Below, piece by piece: positions 7,597 to 15,777 of a stretch of DNA of 64,000 bases. The notes below the pieces were generated by a model. The model saw only the letters and a program-made list of their open reading frames with translations, was not told the origin of the DNA and made no database searches. Within the stretch, counting starts at the first letter, position 1, and each line of letters starts with the position of its first letter. The position numbers were made by a program, and so were the translations under genes. This stretch comes from Listeria grandensis FSL F6-0971 (GTDB taxonomy: Bacteria > Bacillota > Bacilli > Lactobacillales > Listeriaceae), in NCBI RefSeq assembly GCF_000525835.1, contig NZ_AODD01000007.1, positions 1 to 64,000 on the forward strand. Direction: 5' to 3'.

Positions 7597-8549
7597 AAGA
7601 GTTAAAAGGAATCCACCATGTGACGGCGATGACGAGTAGCGCGGAGAAGAATTATGCATTTTATACGGAGACTTTAGGGATGCGTCTTGTGAAAAAAACG
7701 GTTAATCAGGATGATATTCAGACGTACCATTTGTTTTTTGCGGATGATGCGGGTTCTGCGGGAACGGATATGACATTTTTTGATTTTCCTAATTTGCCGA
7801 AAGGGCGCAAAGGGACGGATAGTATTTCGAAAACATCGTTTCGTGTGCCGAGTGATGCAGCGCTTGATTATTGGGTGAAACGCTTTGATTCGCTTGGTGT
7901 TGAGCATGATGCCATCCGTGAGAGTTTTGGTAAGAAAGTGTTGGCGTTCCGGGATTTTGATGAGCAATCGTTGGAGTTGATTTCGGATGAGAACAATGAG
8001 GGCGTTGCACCAGGAATCCCTTGGAAAAACGGTCCAGTGCCTGCAGAATTCGCGATTTATGGACTTGGTCCGGTGTATTTGACGGTGCAAAATAAAGAGA
8101 ACATGGGCTTGATATTGACGGTTATTCTCGGGTTTCGGGAGGTTGCTGTCGCGGGCGCTGAGCATTTGTATGAGGTCGGTGAAGGTGGAAATGGCGCGCA
8201 AGTAGTTGTGGAAGAACGGACGGATATCTTGCCTGCAATGCAAGGCTATGGCAATGTGCATCATGTTGCGTTCCGCGTGGAGGATCATGACGAATTAGAG
8301 AAATGGATTGCGCGTGCGAATGAGTTTCAAGCGCCGAATTCGGGTTATGTGGATCGCTTCTATTTTGAATCGCTGTACATGCCGGTTTCTCAGCAAATCT
8401 TGTTTGAGTTCGCGACGGATGGCCCTGGTTTTGCGCAGGATGAGCCGTACGAAACGATGGGTGAGAAATTGTCTTTACCACCATTTTTGGAAGCGAAACG
8501 GGCAGCCATTGAAGCCGAGGTTCGCCCACTAAACACGAAAAGGAGCTGA
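7593..8549 (+). CDS. VOC-family ring-cleaving dioxygenase, MhqO-like
   Basis: A 318-aa paralogue of the preceding gene with the same two VOC modules (GIHHVTAMTSSAEKNYAFY at the start; NVHHVAFRVEDHDELEKW in the second half; ILFEFATDGPGF at the metal Glu). The length matches B. subtilis MhqO. The two copies are clearly diverged, so this is an old duplication or a heterologous pair and not a recent tandem copy. It is predicted to be a cytosolic, Fe(II)-dependent dioxygenase of quinone or hydroquinone detoxification. It overlaps the previous gene (ATGA) and lies seven bases before the hydrolase. Confidence 0.88.
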   Translation: MKELKGIHHVTAMTSSAEKNYAFYTETLGMRLVKKTVNQDDIQTYHLFFADDAGSAGTDMTFFDFPNLPKGRKGTDSISKTSFRVPSDAALDYWVKRFDSLGVEHDAIRESFGKKVLAFRDFDEQSLELISDENNEGVAPGIPWKNGPVPAEFAIYGLGPVYLTVQNKENMGLILTVILGFREVAVAGAEHLYEVGEGGNGAQVVVEERTDILPAMQGYGNVHHVAFRVEDHDELEKWIARANEFQAPNSGYVDRFYFESLYMPVSQQILFEFATDGPGFAQDEPYETMGEKLSLPPFLEAKRAAIEAEVRPLNTKRS

Positions 8550-8556
8550 TTTTAGG

Positions 8557-9165
8557 ATGGAACATCTGTTTATACCTGGAAAAAACACAACGCTTGATCC
8601 GCTTGTTTTGCTACATGGGACGGGAGGCGATGAGCGGTCGATGTTACAGTTAGCGGAGATTATTGCGCCGGATGCGTCTATATTATCATTTCGTGGCGAT
8701 GTCTCGGAGCAGGGCGCCAATCGTTTTTTTGCAAGATATGCGGACGGTTCGTTTGATTTGGCGAGCTTGAAGGAGAAAACGGGGCAACTAGTGCTAGAAA
8801 TTAAGAATTTGGCTGTAAAATATGATTTTAACGCGGAAAATGTCGTGGCGGTTGGTTATTCGAACGGTGCAAATATTGCAGCGAACGCGATCTTGACGGA
8901 TGCTTCTAGTTTTCAAAAAGCGATTTTATTTCATGCGATGCCGTCTGGGGAAGCGATGCCTGATTTTTCGCTTGCTGGAACTCGTGTATTTTTGACGGCG
9001 GGTGTGAATGATCCATTGATAAGTGCGAAGGGATCGCAAGCATTGATCGACGCATTGAAAAATCGTTCGGCGGATGTGGCGGAGCTATGGACGGAAAATG
9101 GGCATAATTTAACGCTTGTGGAAGTAGAAGCTGCGCGTGATTGGTATGTGGCACAGCATGATTAG
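8557..9165 (+). CDS. Alpha/beta hydrolase, MhqD/carboxylesterase-like
   Basis: A 202-aa hydrolase. LLHGTGGDE forms the oxyanion region, VGYSNGAN carries the nucleophile (GxSxG, Ser about residue 112), and the Asp/His partners are in NDPLI and GHNL. This matches the phospholipase/carboxylesterase family that includes B. subtilis MhqD, which is induced with MhqE by methylhydroquinone. Its operon with two VOC dioxygenases supports the same role, hydrolysis of ring-opened products. The 3' end overlaps the next coding region. Confidence 0.85.
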   Translation: MEHLFIPGKNTTLDPLVLLHGTGGDERSMLQLAEIIAPDASILSFRGDVSEQGANRFFARYADGSFDLASLKEKTGQLVLEIKNLAVKYDFNAENVVAVGYSNGANIAANAILTDASSFQKAILFHAMPSGEAMPDFSLAGTRVFLTAGVNDPLISAKGSQALIDALKNRSADVAELWTENGHNLTLVEVEAARDWYVAQHD

Positions 9166-9775
9166 GCTGGATGCAAGGGAAATTGGGGCTCAGAGTAACT
9201 ATAAGTTTTTGAGTGGGGCAATTATTCCGCGTCCAATCGCTTTTGTGACGACGCTATCAGCAAATGGAATTTTGAATGCGGCGCCGTTTAGCTTTTTCAA
9301 TGTGGTTTCGAGTGATCCGCCGATTGTGTCGATCGCTGTGCAGCGAGACAAAGGACAAATGAAGGATACGGCGCGAAATATTATCGCTACCAACGAGTTA
9401 GTTATCCATATTGTCGATGAGGCGCTAACAGAGGAGATGAATAAAACAGCAGCAAGACTGGAGCCGGATCAGAATGAGCTGACACTTACGAATTTGACGA
9501 CGGTGCCGAGTGAAGTGGTTTCGGTGCCAGCGATCCAGCAAGCAAAAATTCGATTTGAGGCGAAGTTAGCTCAGCATATCCCAATCCAAAATGAGGCGGG
9601 AGAAACGGTAACGGATTTAATTTTAGCGAAGGTATTATGTTATCATGTTGATGCAACAGTTTTCGATGAGGAAAAACAATATATTCTGACGGATGCACTG
9701 AAACCAGTTGCTCGCTTAGCGGGAAATAATTACGCGAAACTGGGAGAAAACTTCACGATGGAACGCCCTCAGTGA
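9158..9775 (+). CDS. Flavin reductase-like FMN-binding protein
   Basis: A 205-aa protein of the flavin reductase/DIM6-NTAB family. SGAIIPRPIAFVTT is the typical N-terminal FMN-binding block, followed by NAAPFSFFNVVSSDPPIVSIAV and a KDTARNI segment. The frame opens at GTG 9137, but alignment with the family puts the start at ATG 9158, seven bases inside the end of the hydrolase. No separate RBS is evident, so translation is probably coupled. It probably supplies reduced flavin or reduces quinone substrates. It is the last gene of the operon and is followed by a very strong terminator. Confidence 0.82.
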   Translation: MIRLDAREIGAQSNYKFLSGAIIPRPIAFVTTLSANGILNAAPFSFFNVVSSDPPIVSIAVQRDKGQMKDTARNIIATNELVIHIVDEALTEEMNKTAARLEPDQNELTLTNLTTVPSEVVSVPAIQQAKIRFEAKLAQHIPIQNEAGETVTDLILAKVLCYHVDATVFDEEKQYILTDALKPVARLAGNNYAKLGENFTMERPQ

Positions 9776-9788
9776 AATTTGTAGAAAC

Positions 9789-9846
9789 TTAGCGCGCCAA
9801 GTAATGTCTCACACAGGAGGCATTGCTTGGCGCGCTAAATTTTTTT
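9789..9846 (+). terminator. Intrinsic terminator of the VOC/MhqD operon
   Basis: A 13-bp GC-rich stem (TTAGCGCGCCAAG at 9789-9801 with its complement at 9826-9838), extended inward by TAATG/CATTG, then A and seven T. Confidence 0.93.
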
Positions 9847-9907
9847 ATGGATAGCTCTTTTTCTGCTATACTGGAAAAAAGGGATTTTAGTTGGGGGTAA
9901 ATAAACG

Positions 9908-10417
9908 ATGATTCAGATACGAGAAGCTTGTGAATATGATGCAAAACGGTTTGCGAAAATGCAATTGCAGATAGATAGTGAGACGGATTATATGCTGTAT
10001 GGCGCGGGAGAACGAGAAATCACGTCCAAAGATGCTCGCAAACGGATCGAATATTTTGCTGATTTGCCGTACTCGCTTATTTTAGTGGCGGAGGATACGG
10101 AGACGGAAGTCTTGATGGGTTTTTTAATTGCGGATGGAAACCCGCCGAATCGGATGCAGCATAGTGTTTATATTGCTGTGGGTGTGCTAAAGGAGTACTG
10201 GGGACGGGGCGTGGCGACGCGCTTATTTACGCATATGGAAACGTGGGCGAAGGCGCGTGGTGTCGTACACAGACTGGAACTTGGTGTGCTTTGTGAAAAT
10301 ACGAAAGCGCTTAGGCTTTATCAAAATTTAGGATATGAAATCGAAGGGACACATCGTGATTCGTTCATGATAGGCGCTGATTATTATGATACCTATTGGA
10401 TGTCTAAATTAATTTGA
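9908..10417 (+). CDS. GNAT-family N-acetyltransferase
   Basis: A 169-aa protein with the GNAT acetyl-CoA site: IAVGVLKEYWGRGVATRLF (V-x-x-x-x-RGxA/G type, residues about 88-106), and a C-terminal LRLYQNLGYEIEGTHRD that is typical of RimI/RimJ-like acetyltransferases. It probably acetylates a small molecule or a protein N-terminus; the substrate is not predictable. It is a single gene between the terminator at 9789-9846 and the hflX leader promoter. A TATACT -10 box lies at 9867-9872 with a weak -35. Confidence 0.85.
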   Translation: MIQIREACEYDAKRFAKMQLQIDSETDYMLYGAGEREITSKDARKRIEYFADLPYSLILVAEDTETEVLMGFLIADGNPPNRMQHSVYIAVGVLKEYWGRGVATRLFTHMETWAKARGVVHRLELGVLCENTKALRLYQNLGYEIEGTHRDSFMIGADYYDTYWMSKLI

Positions 10418-10433
10418 ATTTTGCAGTAAGGAC

Positions 10434-10462
10434 TTGCCAATCGCTTTTTACCATGTTACAAT
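10434..10462 (+). promoter_or_regulatory. SigA promoter of the hflX leader transcript
   Basis: -35 TTGCCA (10434-10439), exactly 17 nt, -10 TACAAT (10457-10462). Transcription should start near 10469, giving a leader of about 385 nt before hflX. Confidence 0.85.
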
Positions 10463-10495
10463 GTGACTAATTATAATGATCGGAGGGTTGTCCAG

Positions 10496-10546
10496 ATGTG
10501 GTATGTTAGACTTAGAATTCCAAATTCGCTAAACGTAATTAAATAG
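10496..10546 (+). CDS. Leader peptide (16 aa) of the hflX attenuator
   Basis: The ORF encodes MWYVRLRIPNSLNVIK and has a strong Shine-Dalgarno CGGAGGG (10481-10487) eight bases before its ATG. It starts about 27 nt into the transcript. The RLR triplet fits the Arg/Lys-X-Arg/Lys motif at which macrolide-bound ribosomes stall. RLRIPNSLN closely resembles RLRFPTLN of the ErmDL leader peptide as I recall it. Stalling here would be the sensor for the downstream terminator/antiterminator switch. Existence of the ORF and its RBS is seen directly; drug sensing is inference. Confidence 0.8.
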   Translation: MWYVRLRIPNSLNVIK

Positions 10547-10632
10547 TGCGAGAAATGAGGATAGGTCAGCCTCGGAAGGTACATGAGTAGTGTGCTATAA
10601 TTCGAGCGTATGAGCTAAACTCATGAGGGATT

Positions 10633-10764
10633 GGTCTGCCTTTCACAAAAGGGAACCCATTTTTGGTATCTTACTAAAAAATCAAATATTTTCGCGAATC
10701 TTGTTTTTTTAACAGGATACGTGTCGATATTAATGGGAAGCAGATGAATGGTCTGCTTCTTTTT
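10633..10764 (+). promoter_or_regulatory. Transcription attenuator: candidate antiterminator plus terminator upstream of hflX
   Basis: GGTCTGCCTTTC at 10633-10644 is a near copy of the descending arm of the terminator at 10752-10759. It could pair with the ascending arm GAAGCAGA (10737-10744) to form an antiterminator. A small CCTTT/AAAGG hairpin lies at the upstream copy and a second one, ATGAG-CTAAA-CTCAT, at about 10610-10624. This fits a ribosome-controlled switch between the leader ORF and hflX. The pairing is by eye only. Confidence 0.6.
10737..10764 (+). terminator. Attenuator terminator in the hflX leader
   Basis: A perfect 8-bp stem GAAGCAGA (10737-10744) / TCTGCTTC (10752-10759), a 7-nt loop and five T. 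It sits about 90 nt before the hflX start and well after the leader ORF. That position makes sense only if it is conditional. Confidence 0.88.
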
Positions 10765-10852
10765 GGTGTGCTTGAAACTGCATATATGGGCCAGTGACCG
10801 CACCTTTACCCTCGCACGTGTGACAATAAAATGAACACTGGAGGAATGAAAA

Positions 10853-12124
10853 ATGACTAGAACGGCTATATTAGTAGGTATTACAATGAACCAAGAGAAC
10901 TTTGAATATTCCATGGAGGAACTTGCGAATTTGGCAGAGGCTAATGCCATTGATCCTGTTGGTAGGATCACGCAAAAGCTCGATCGGAAGAATAAAGCGA
11001 CATATGTAGGCAAAGGTAAAGTAGATGAAATCAAGAGTTTAGCGGATTATGAAGACGTGGATCTTATTATTTTCAATGATGAACTCGCACCGTCGCAGAT
11101 TAGAAATTTAGAAGAGTTGCTAGAATTGGAAGTCATGGACCGCACACGACTTATTTTGGATATTTTTGCGGAGCGGGCAAAAACGAGAGAGGCGCAGTTA
11201 CAAGTTCAAGTGGCACGTTTGAAATATGAATTGCCGCGCATCGTTGGCCAAGGGGAAGGGATGGATCAGCAAAGCGGAAAAGGTGGCCTGAAAAACCGTG
11301 GGGCTGGGGAAACGAAGCTCGAAATGGATCGCCGTCGGATTAAGAAGCAGATTAATCAGCTAAATAAGGAGCTCGACGGACTTGTAGCGGAACGGCAAGT
11401 GCAGCGTCGCCAGCGCCAAAAAAACGAGATTCCTGTGGTTTCGCTTGTCGGTTATACGAATGCGGGGAAGTCGACGATTATGAATGCGATGGTAGCGGAG
11501 CATAGTCAATCGGCGCATAAACAGGTTTTTGAGAAAGACATGTTGTTTGCGACGCTAGAAACGAGTGTTCGCGAAATCATTTTGCCAGATAAAAAGCAGT
11601 TTTTGCTCACGGATACGGTAGGTTTTGTGAGTAAATTGCCGCATAACTTGGTCAAGGCTTTCCGCTCCACACTTGAAGAAGCGGCGGAGGCGGATGTGCT
11701 CATCCATGTCGTGGACGTGTCGCATGAACATTTTGAGGCGATGATGGCGACTACGGAAGAAACACTTGCGGAATTAGATATTATTGATCGACCGATGATT
11801 TTTGCTTATAATAAAGCAGACTTGGCGAACAATGTTATGTTCCCACGACGCGAGGGAGATAGCCTTTATTTATCTGCGAAAGAGAGCACGGGTCTTGAAC
11901 TACTGGTTGATATGATAAAAGAACAGGTGTTTAATGACTACAAAACAGTGACGCTAGTCGTTCCATTTGATCGTGGGGATGTCGTTTCTTATTTGAATGA
12001 GCATGCAGACGTTTTAGAAACGACCTACGAAAATGAAGGAACGGTGTTGCAAGTGAACGCTCAGCAGTCAGACCGAATGAAGTTCGCCGAATTTATCCAA
12101 TCAGAGACTCAAAAAGAAGGATAA
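10853..12124 (+). CDS. hflX: Ribosome-associated GTPase HflX (HflXr-type paralogue)
   Basis: A 423-aa GTPase with the HflX N-terminal domain (YVGKGKVDEI near residue 60), the glycine-rich linker GEGMDQQSGKGGLKNRGAGE, a coiled coil, and G motifs GYTNAGKS (G1), DTVGF (G3) and NKAD (G4). HflX splits stalled 70S ribosomes. L. monocytogenes is reported to have two: a housekeeping HflX and an antibiotic-inducible HflXr (lmo0762) that confers macrolide-lincosamide resistance. Here the gene is followed by a metallophosphoesterase and lplA, the lmo0762 context. It is preceded by a leader-peptide attenuator, so HflXr is the likely identity. RBS is ACTGGAGGA. Confidence 0.92.
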   Translation: MTRTAILVGITMNQENFEYSMEELANLAEANAIDPVGRITQKLDRKNKATYVGKGKVDEIKSLADYEDVDLIIFNDELAPSQIRNLEELLELEVMDRTRLILDIFAERAKTREAQLQVQVARLKYELPRIVGQGEGMDQQSGKGGLKNRGAGETKLEMDRRRIKKQINQLNKELDGLVAERQVQRRQRQKNEIPVVSLVGYTNAGKSTIMNAMVAEHSQSAHKQVFEKDMLFATLETSVREIILPDKKQFLLTDTVGFVSKLPHNLVKAFRSTLEEAAEADVLIHVVDVSHEHFEAMMATTEETLAELDIIDRPMIFAYNKADLANNVMFPRREGDSLYLSAKESTGLELLVDMIKEQVFNDYKTVTLVVPFDRGDVVSYLNEHADVLETTYENEGTVLQVNAQQSDRMKFAEFIQSETQKEG

Positions 12125-12176
12125 TTACGTGTTACTTTGTTATAATGAAGAAAAAGATGTGAAGGGTAACAAGTCT

Positions 12177-13046
12177 ATGAAAAATAATTTTTTAAAAGTT
12201 ACTGGATTTGCCGCGCTAGCCTTTACGGGCTATGCATATTGGTCGACCAAACAACTCAGAGAAACGGAATACACCATTGCTTCTGCTAAAATTGCGCCAG
12301 AACTAGATGGTTTTCGTGTTTTGCAATTATCTGATGTGCACGGCTGTACGTTTGGGCGTTACAACCATCGCTTGATTAAGAAAATTTGGCAGTTGGATCC
12401 AGATATTATTGTCGTCACGGGCGATTTACTGGATGGCGATGAAGGTATTAATACGGTGATTACGCTGATGCGAAAGCTGGCTCGGCGCTATCCAATCTAT
12501 TACGTGACAGGAAATCATGAGGCGCATAGTGCGAATTTAGAAGATTTACTGCCAGCGCTAGCAAAGAGTGGGATTGTCTATTTGAATAATCAGCATGTGT
12601 ACATCGAGCGTGATGGTAAAACCTTTGCATTAGCAGGGATTGATGATCCAAGTTTGCAAATTCAAAAACCGCATGATTTGACATTGGAGGAAGAGGTAGC
12701 ACGTGAAGAAGAAATCGTTGTAGCCGAAATAAAAGAAGCAACAGCTGGGATTCCAGATCCTATTTTCACGTTTTTATTATCGCATCGTCCAGAGAAATGG
12801 GCGATTTATCAACAAGCCGCGATTGATTTAGTGTGTTGTGGTCACGCACATGGCGGTCAAATACGCTTGCCAGGGACACAAGGGCTTTATGCGCCACAGC
12901 AAGGTTTACTACCGAAATGGACCGCAGGCATTCACCGAGCAAACGGTAAGGCAATGATAATTAGCCGAGGTGTTGGTAATGCCACTATTGTACCGAGGGT
13001 TTTCAATGAACCGGAACTGCCAGTCATCACATTGCGGCACAAATAA
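12177..13046 (+). CDS. Membrane-anchored metallophosphoesterase, YkuE-like
   Basis: A 289-aa protein. The frame is open from 12129, but ATG 12177 follows a GAAGGG and gives a proper N-terminal hydrophobic anchor (residues 8-22). The calcineurin-like metal motifs are all present: LQLSDVHG, TGDLLDGD, TGNHE, LLSHRPE and CGHAHGGQIRLP. Such proteins hydrolyse phosphoesters outside the membrane; in B. subtilis the YkuE group is linked to cell-wall or lipid phosphoesters. It lies 52 bp behind hflX with no terminator between and is probably read through from it. A strong terminator separates it from lplA. Confidence 0.85.
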   Translation: MKNNFLKVTGFAALAFTGYAYWSTKQLRETEYTIASAKIAPELDGFRVLQLSDVHGCTFGRYNHRLIKKIWQLDPDIIVVTGDLLDGDEGINTVITLMRKLARRYPIYYVTGNHEAHSANLEDLLPALAKSGIVYLNNQHVYIERDGKTFALAGIDDPSLQIQKPHDLTLEEEVAREEEIVVAEIKEATAGIPDPIFTFLLSHRPEKWAIYQQAAIDLVCCGHAHGGQIRLPGTQGLYAPQQGLLPKWTAGIHRANGKAMIISRGVGNATIVPRVFNEPELPVITLRHK

Positions 13047-13053
13047 CAGGAAC

Positions 13054-13100
13054 GGGCTTGAGACTACGACATAGAAGTTGGGTTTCAAGCCCTTTTTTTT
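13054..13100 (+). terminator. Intrinsic terminator after the metallophosphoesterase
   Basis: GGGCTTGAGAC (13054-13064) pairs with GTTTCAAGCCC (13082-13092) and is followed by eight T. It ends 17 nt before the lplA start, whose RBS follows it. Confidence 0.88.
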
Positions 13101-13117
13101 ATGAAGGAGAGACATGC

Positions 13118-14107
13118 ATGATTTACATTGATAACAAAGATTGCTTAGATCAGTCGGAGAATTTTGCCATCGAGGAATTTGCTTTGCGACATCTCGATGA
13201 AAATGAGACGTATATCATGTTCTACAGGATGCACCCGACGGTCATTGTGGGCAAGAATCAAAATACGTTAGCGGAAATAAACCAGGACTACATAGAAGCG
13301 CATCAAGTCCAAGTGTTACGAAGACTTTCAGGAGGTGGCGCGGTTTACAATGACGAAGGGAATATCAGTTTTAGCATTATAACGAAAGACGATGGGGAAA
13401 GCTTTCATAATTTTGAACGCTTCACAAAACCGGTTATGGATGCACTGATTACACTTGGCGTTGACGCTAAATTGAGCGGTCGCAACGACATTGAAGTCGC
13501 TGGCAAAAAAATTTCTGGGAATGCGCAATTCGCCACCAAGGGGAGACTTTATAGCCACGGAACCTTAATGTTTGATGTGAACCTAGAAAATGTCGAAAAA
13601 GCGCTGCATGTGAACCCATTGAAACTACAGGCCAAAGGTGTGAAATCTGTCAGGTCGCGTGTCACCAATATTCGAGAACACTTGCGCGAAGATATGGATA
13701 TCGCTGCTTTTAAACAAGTCTTGCTGGAATCTATTTTTAAAACGACGGATATCCCAGTGTATACTTTCACAGATCAAGATAGAGCTAAAATCGCTCAAAT
13801 TCGCCGTGAACGCTATCAAAATTGGGATTGGAACTATGGTAAATCACCGAAGTTCAACGTAAAAGGAGAACAAAAGTTTCCTGGTGGTCTTGTGGAAATA
13901 AGACTTCAAGTCGAAAAAGGTAAAATTACGATGGCGCAAATATTCGGCGATTTTTTTGCCACAGGGAATATCGCGGATGTGGAGCAGAAATTGCTCGGCT
14001 TGGCCTATACAAAAGACGCCATTCTCGCCTTTTTTGATAATCTTGACATTCCGAGGTATTTCGGGAAAGTCACAAAAGCCGAATTAGAAACACTATTTTT
14101 TAGATAA
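13118..14107 (+). CDS. lplA: Lipoate-protein ligase A (LplA2-like)
   Basis: A 329-aa protein starting at ATG 13118 with AAGGAGA seven bases upstream; upstream in-frame codons belong to the terminator. It contains RRLSGGGAVYNDEGNISFSI, the lipoate-binding and adenylation motif. It also has GRNDIEVAGKKISGNAQ with the catalytic Lys, and a C-terminal accessory domain (WNYGKSPKFNVKGEQKFPGG). LplA activates lipoate with ATP and attaches it to E2 and GcvH lysines. Listeria are lipoate auxotrophs with two ligases. The position behind hflX points to LplA2, the copy not essential in host cells. Confidence 0.92.
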   Translation: MIYIDNKDCLDQSENFAIEEFALRHLDENETYIMFYRMHPTVIVGKNQNTLAEINQDYIEAHQVQVLRRLSGGGAVYNDEGNISFSIITKDDGESFHNFERFTKPVMDALITLGVDAKLSGRNDIEVAGKKISGNAQFATKGRLYSHGTLMFDVNLENVEKALHVNPLKLQAKGVKSVRSRVTNIREHLREDMDIAAFKQVLLESIFKTTDIPVYTFTDQDRAKIAQIRRERYQNWDWNYGKSPKFNVKGEQKFPGGLVEIRLQVEKGKITMAQIFGDFFATGNIADVEQKLLGLAYTKDAILAFFDNLDIPRYFGKVTKAELETLFFR

Positions 14108-14197
14108 ACTTATAATCTAAGTCTCAAGTATGATGTATTGCATAGTAGCTGTATGTTAGACTACTACTATAAACTAAAAGAAGGCAGGGAACGAAAA

Positions 14198-14813
14198 ATG
14201 TGGAAAAAAAATTAGTGTAATTGCAATGACAACGGTAATGGTAGGGACTCTCGCAGCGTGTGGAGATGATGATGCGAATGGTGATAATAATAACAATGGA
14301 AACAATACGCAACAAACAACAGATAGCGGTTCAAGCTCCAATACAACGACAACAGATCTAAATAATAAGAAATTTTCGATGAGCTATACAGAGGCAATTG
14401 AAATTTTCAAAAATAAGCATCCCAAAACGGATATTACTTCCGTAGAATTATCACAAGAACTCGGTAAATTCGTATATACGATTGACGGCGTAGATGATTC
14501 TAGTGAATTTGAAATGAAATTCGACGCGGATACGAAAGCTATTTTACAAGATAACAATGAGAAGTTAGACCGAGAAGATGCTAATGGTGTGGAACGGGCG
14601 AACGAGAAACTGGATTTGACAGGGATTAAAACACCACAAGAAGCGATGACAGCAGCTTTAAAACAACAAGCAGGAACGGTAAAAGAATGGTCAATCGATC
14701 GTGAAATGAACCAAACCTATTTCAGCATTCAAGTTATGAACGGCACGCAAGAAGTGGAAGTTAAACTAGATTCCAAAACGTTAGCGGTTCTATCAACAGA
14801 ACAAGATGATTAA
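14198..14813 (+). pseudogene. PepSY-domain lipoprotein with a poly-A frameshift after codon 4
   Basis: ATG 14198 begins M-W-K-K but hits a stop after six codons because of eight A at 14204-14211. With seven A the frame becomes MWKKISVIAMTTVMVGTLAAC, a perfect lipoprotein signal peptide with lipobox TLAAC, and continues to 14813 as a 204-aa protein. The body has a low-complexity Asp/Asn/Thr linker and two PepSY-like modules (YTEAIEIFKNKHP, TPQEAMTAALKQQ). Such lipoproteins may act as extracytoplasmic peptidase inhibitors. An internal ATG at 14226 would lose the basic n-region. It is either a sequencing insertion or a phase-variable tract. A terminator follows. Confidence 0.8.
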
Positions 14814-14827
14814 TGTTATCCCAAACG

Positions 14828-14870
14828 CTCGTATGCTTAGTTTTTTATTCTAAGCATACGAGTATTTTTT
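14828..14870 (+). terminator. Intrinsic terminator after the PepSY lipoprotein
   Basis: A perfect 13-bp stem CTCGTATGCTTAG (14828-14840) / CTAAGCATACGAG (14850-14862), then TA and seven T. Confidence 0.92.
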
Positions 14871-15004
14871 TATATACATATATTTTGCAGAGCACAAGGT
14901 AACAAAAAATAGTGCGCACTACTTTCTTTCCATCTGTGGCTTTTAATATTCGGCTTTACGTGATAAACTAATATGAAAGAATGAGAAGGAATGAGTGTTG
15001 GTTT

Positions 15005-15697
15005 ATGGCTGGGGAAAAACTGATTCGGTTTTATCGAACGAAATTGAGTAATTATAATTTAATATATAGTTTTATGATGACAAACATCTGTTTTTTTGGT
15101 TTACTGATGATTTTATTTATCGCTCTGCCACTCGCATTTGGCTTAGCATTTGGTATGAATGGACTTTGGTTTGGACTTCTTGTGTATGCGATTCTTTTTT
15201 TGCTTTGCTACTACATCGTGATTGTTCGCAAAGCAAGGAAAATACTCTGGAAAAGCTATCGTTTGCGCGAGTTCAAGAAGTTACACATGTTAAAATTATG
15301 CCTATTACGAAATTATTTAGCAAAAAATGGATTTGCAACATCAGAGGAACTAGCTACATTGCAAAAAGTAGTCGAAGAAGATCATGTTTTTGGGACAAAA
15401 AATGTCACGATCAAAAATATCGCGACATTGCTCGTTGTGTTAATTATGGCAGCGCTTGGAGCTGTTTTTATTTTGGAGGCGAGCCCAGAGGGACACCGTA
15501 TTTTTGTAGCGGGGTTACTGGCTTTGTTAGTGGTGTGTATCGCGGTGGTTTTACGCGTTGTCGGATATGTGATCTCGCATTTTACAGATGCTAAAAAACG
15601 CCATGCTCGGGCGCTAGCTCGAGATATTCAGGAACTCAGTGCAAGTTACATTATGGAGCGTAACACAACGTATCAGCATATCGCGAAATGGAGTTAA
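15005..15697 (+). CDS. Four-segment membrane protein of unknown function
   Basis: A 230-aa protein from ATG 15005 (MAGEKLIRFYRTKLSNYN). The frame is open to ATG 14981, whose extension lacks an RBS; AGAAGGA at 14984-14990 is rather distant, so the start is uncertain. There are two hydrophobic segments at about residues 26-75, then a basic cytoplasmic stretch (RKARKILWKSYRLREFKKLH) of about 65 residues. Two more segments follow near 135-190, and the tail is charged. No enzyme or transporter motif is visible. It stands alone between a terminator and the GntR gene. Confidence 0.65.
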   Translation: MAGEKLIRFYRTKLSNYNLIYSFMMTNICFFGLLMILFIALPLAFGLAFGMNGLWFGLLVYAILFLLCYYIVIVRKARKILWKSYRLREFKKLHMLKLCLLRNYLAKNGFATSEELATLQKVVEEDHVFGTKNVTIKNIATLLVVLIMAALGAVFILEASPEGHRIFVAGLLALLVVCIAVVLRVVGYVISHFTDAKKRHARALARDIQELSASYIMERNTTYQHIAKWS

Positions 15698-15777
15698 TCA
15701 TCGCCAATAATGACATTTTAAAAGAAATAATTGATGGAAAAGCGATATTTTAAGGTCAATTGAAGGGGAGTCACCAA

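Noticed and set aside
7674-8288. A 204-aa open frame on the minus strand opposite the MhqO-like gene
   Set aside because: It lies wholly inside a well-supported VOC gene, has low-complexity basic/His content and no RBS. It is a shadow of the codon pattern.
10583-10600. Second mini-ORF (MSSVL) in the hflX leader
   Set aside because: The GGAAGG before it is only three bases from the ATG, too close for good initiation. The ORF at 10496 is far better placed.
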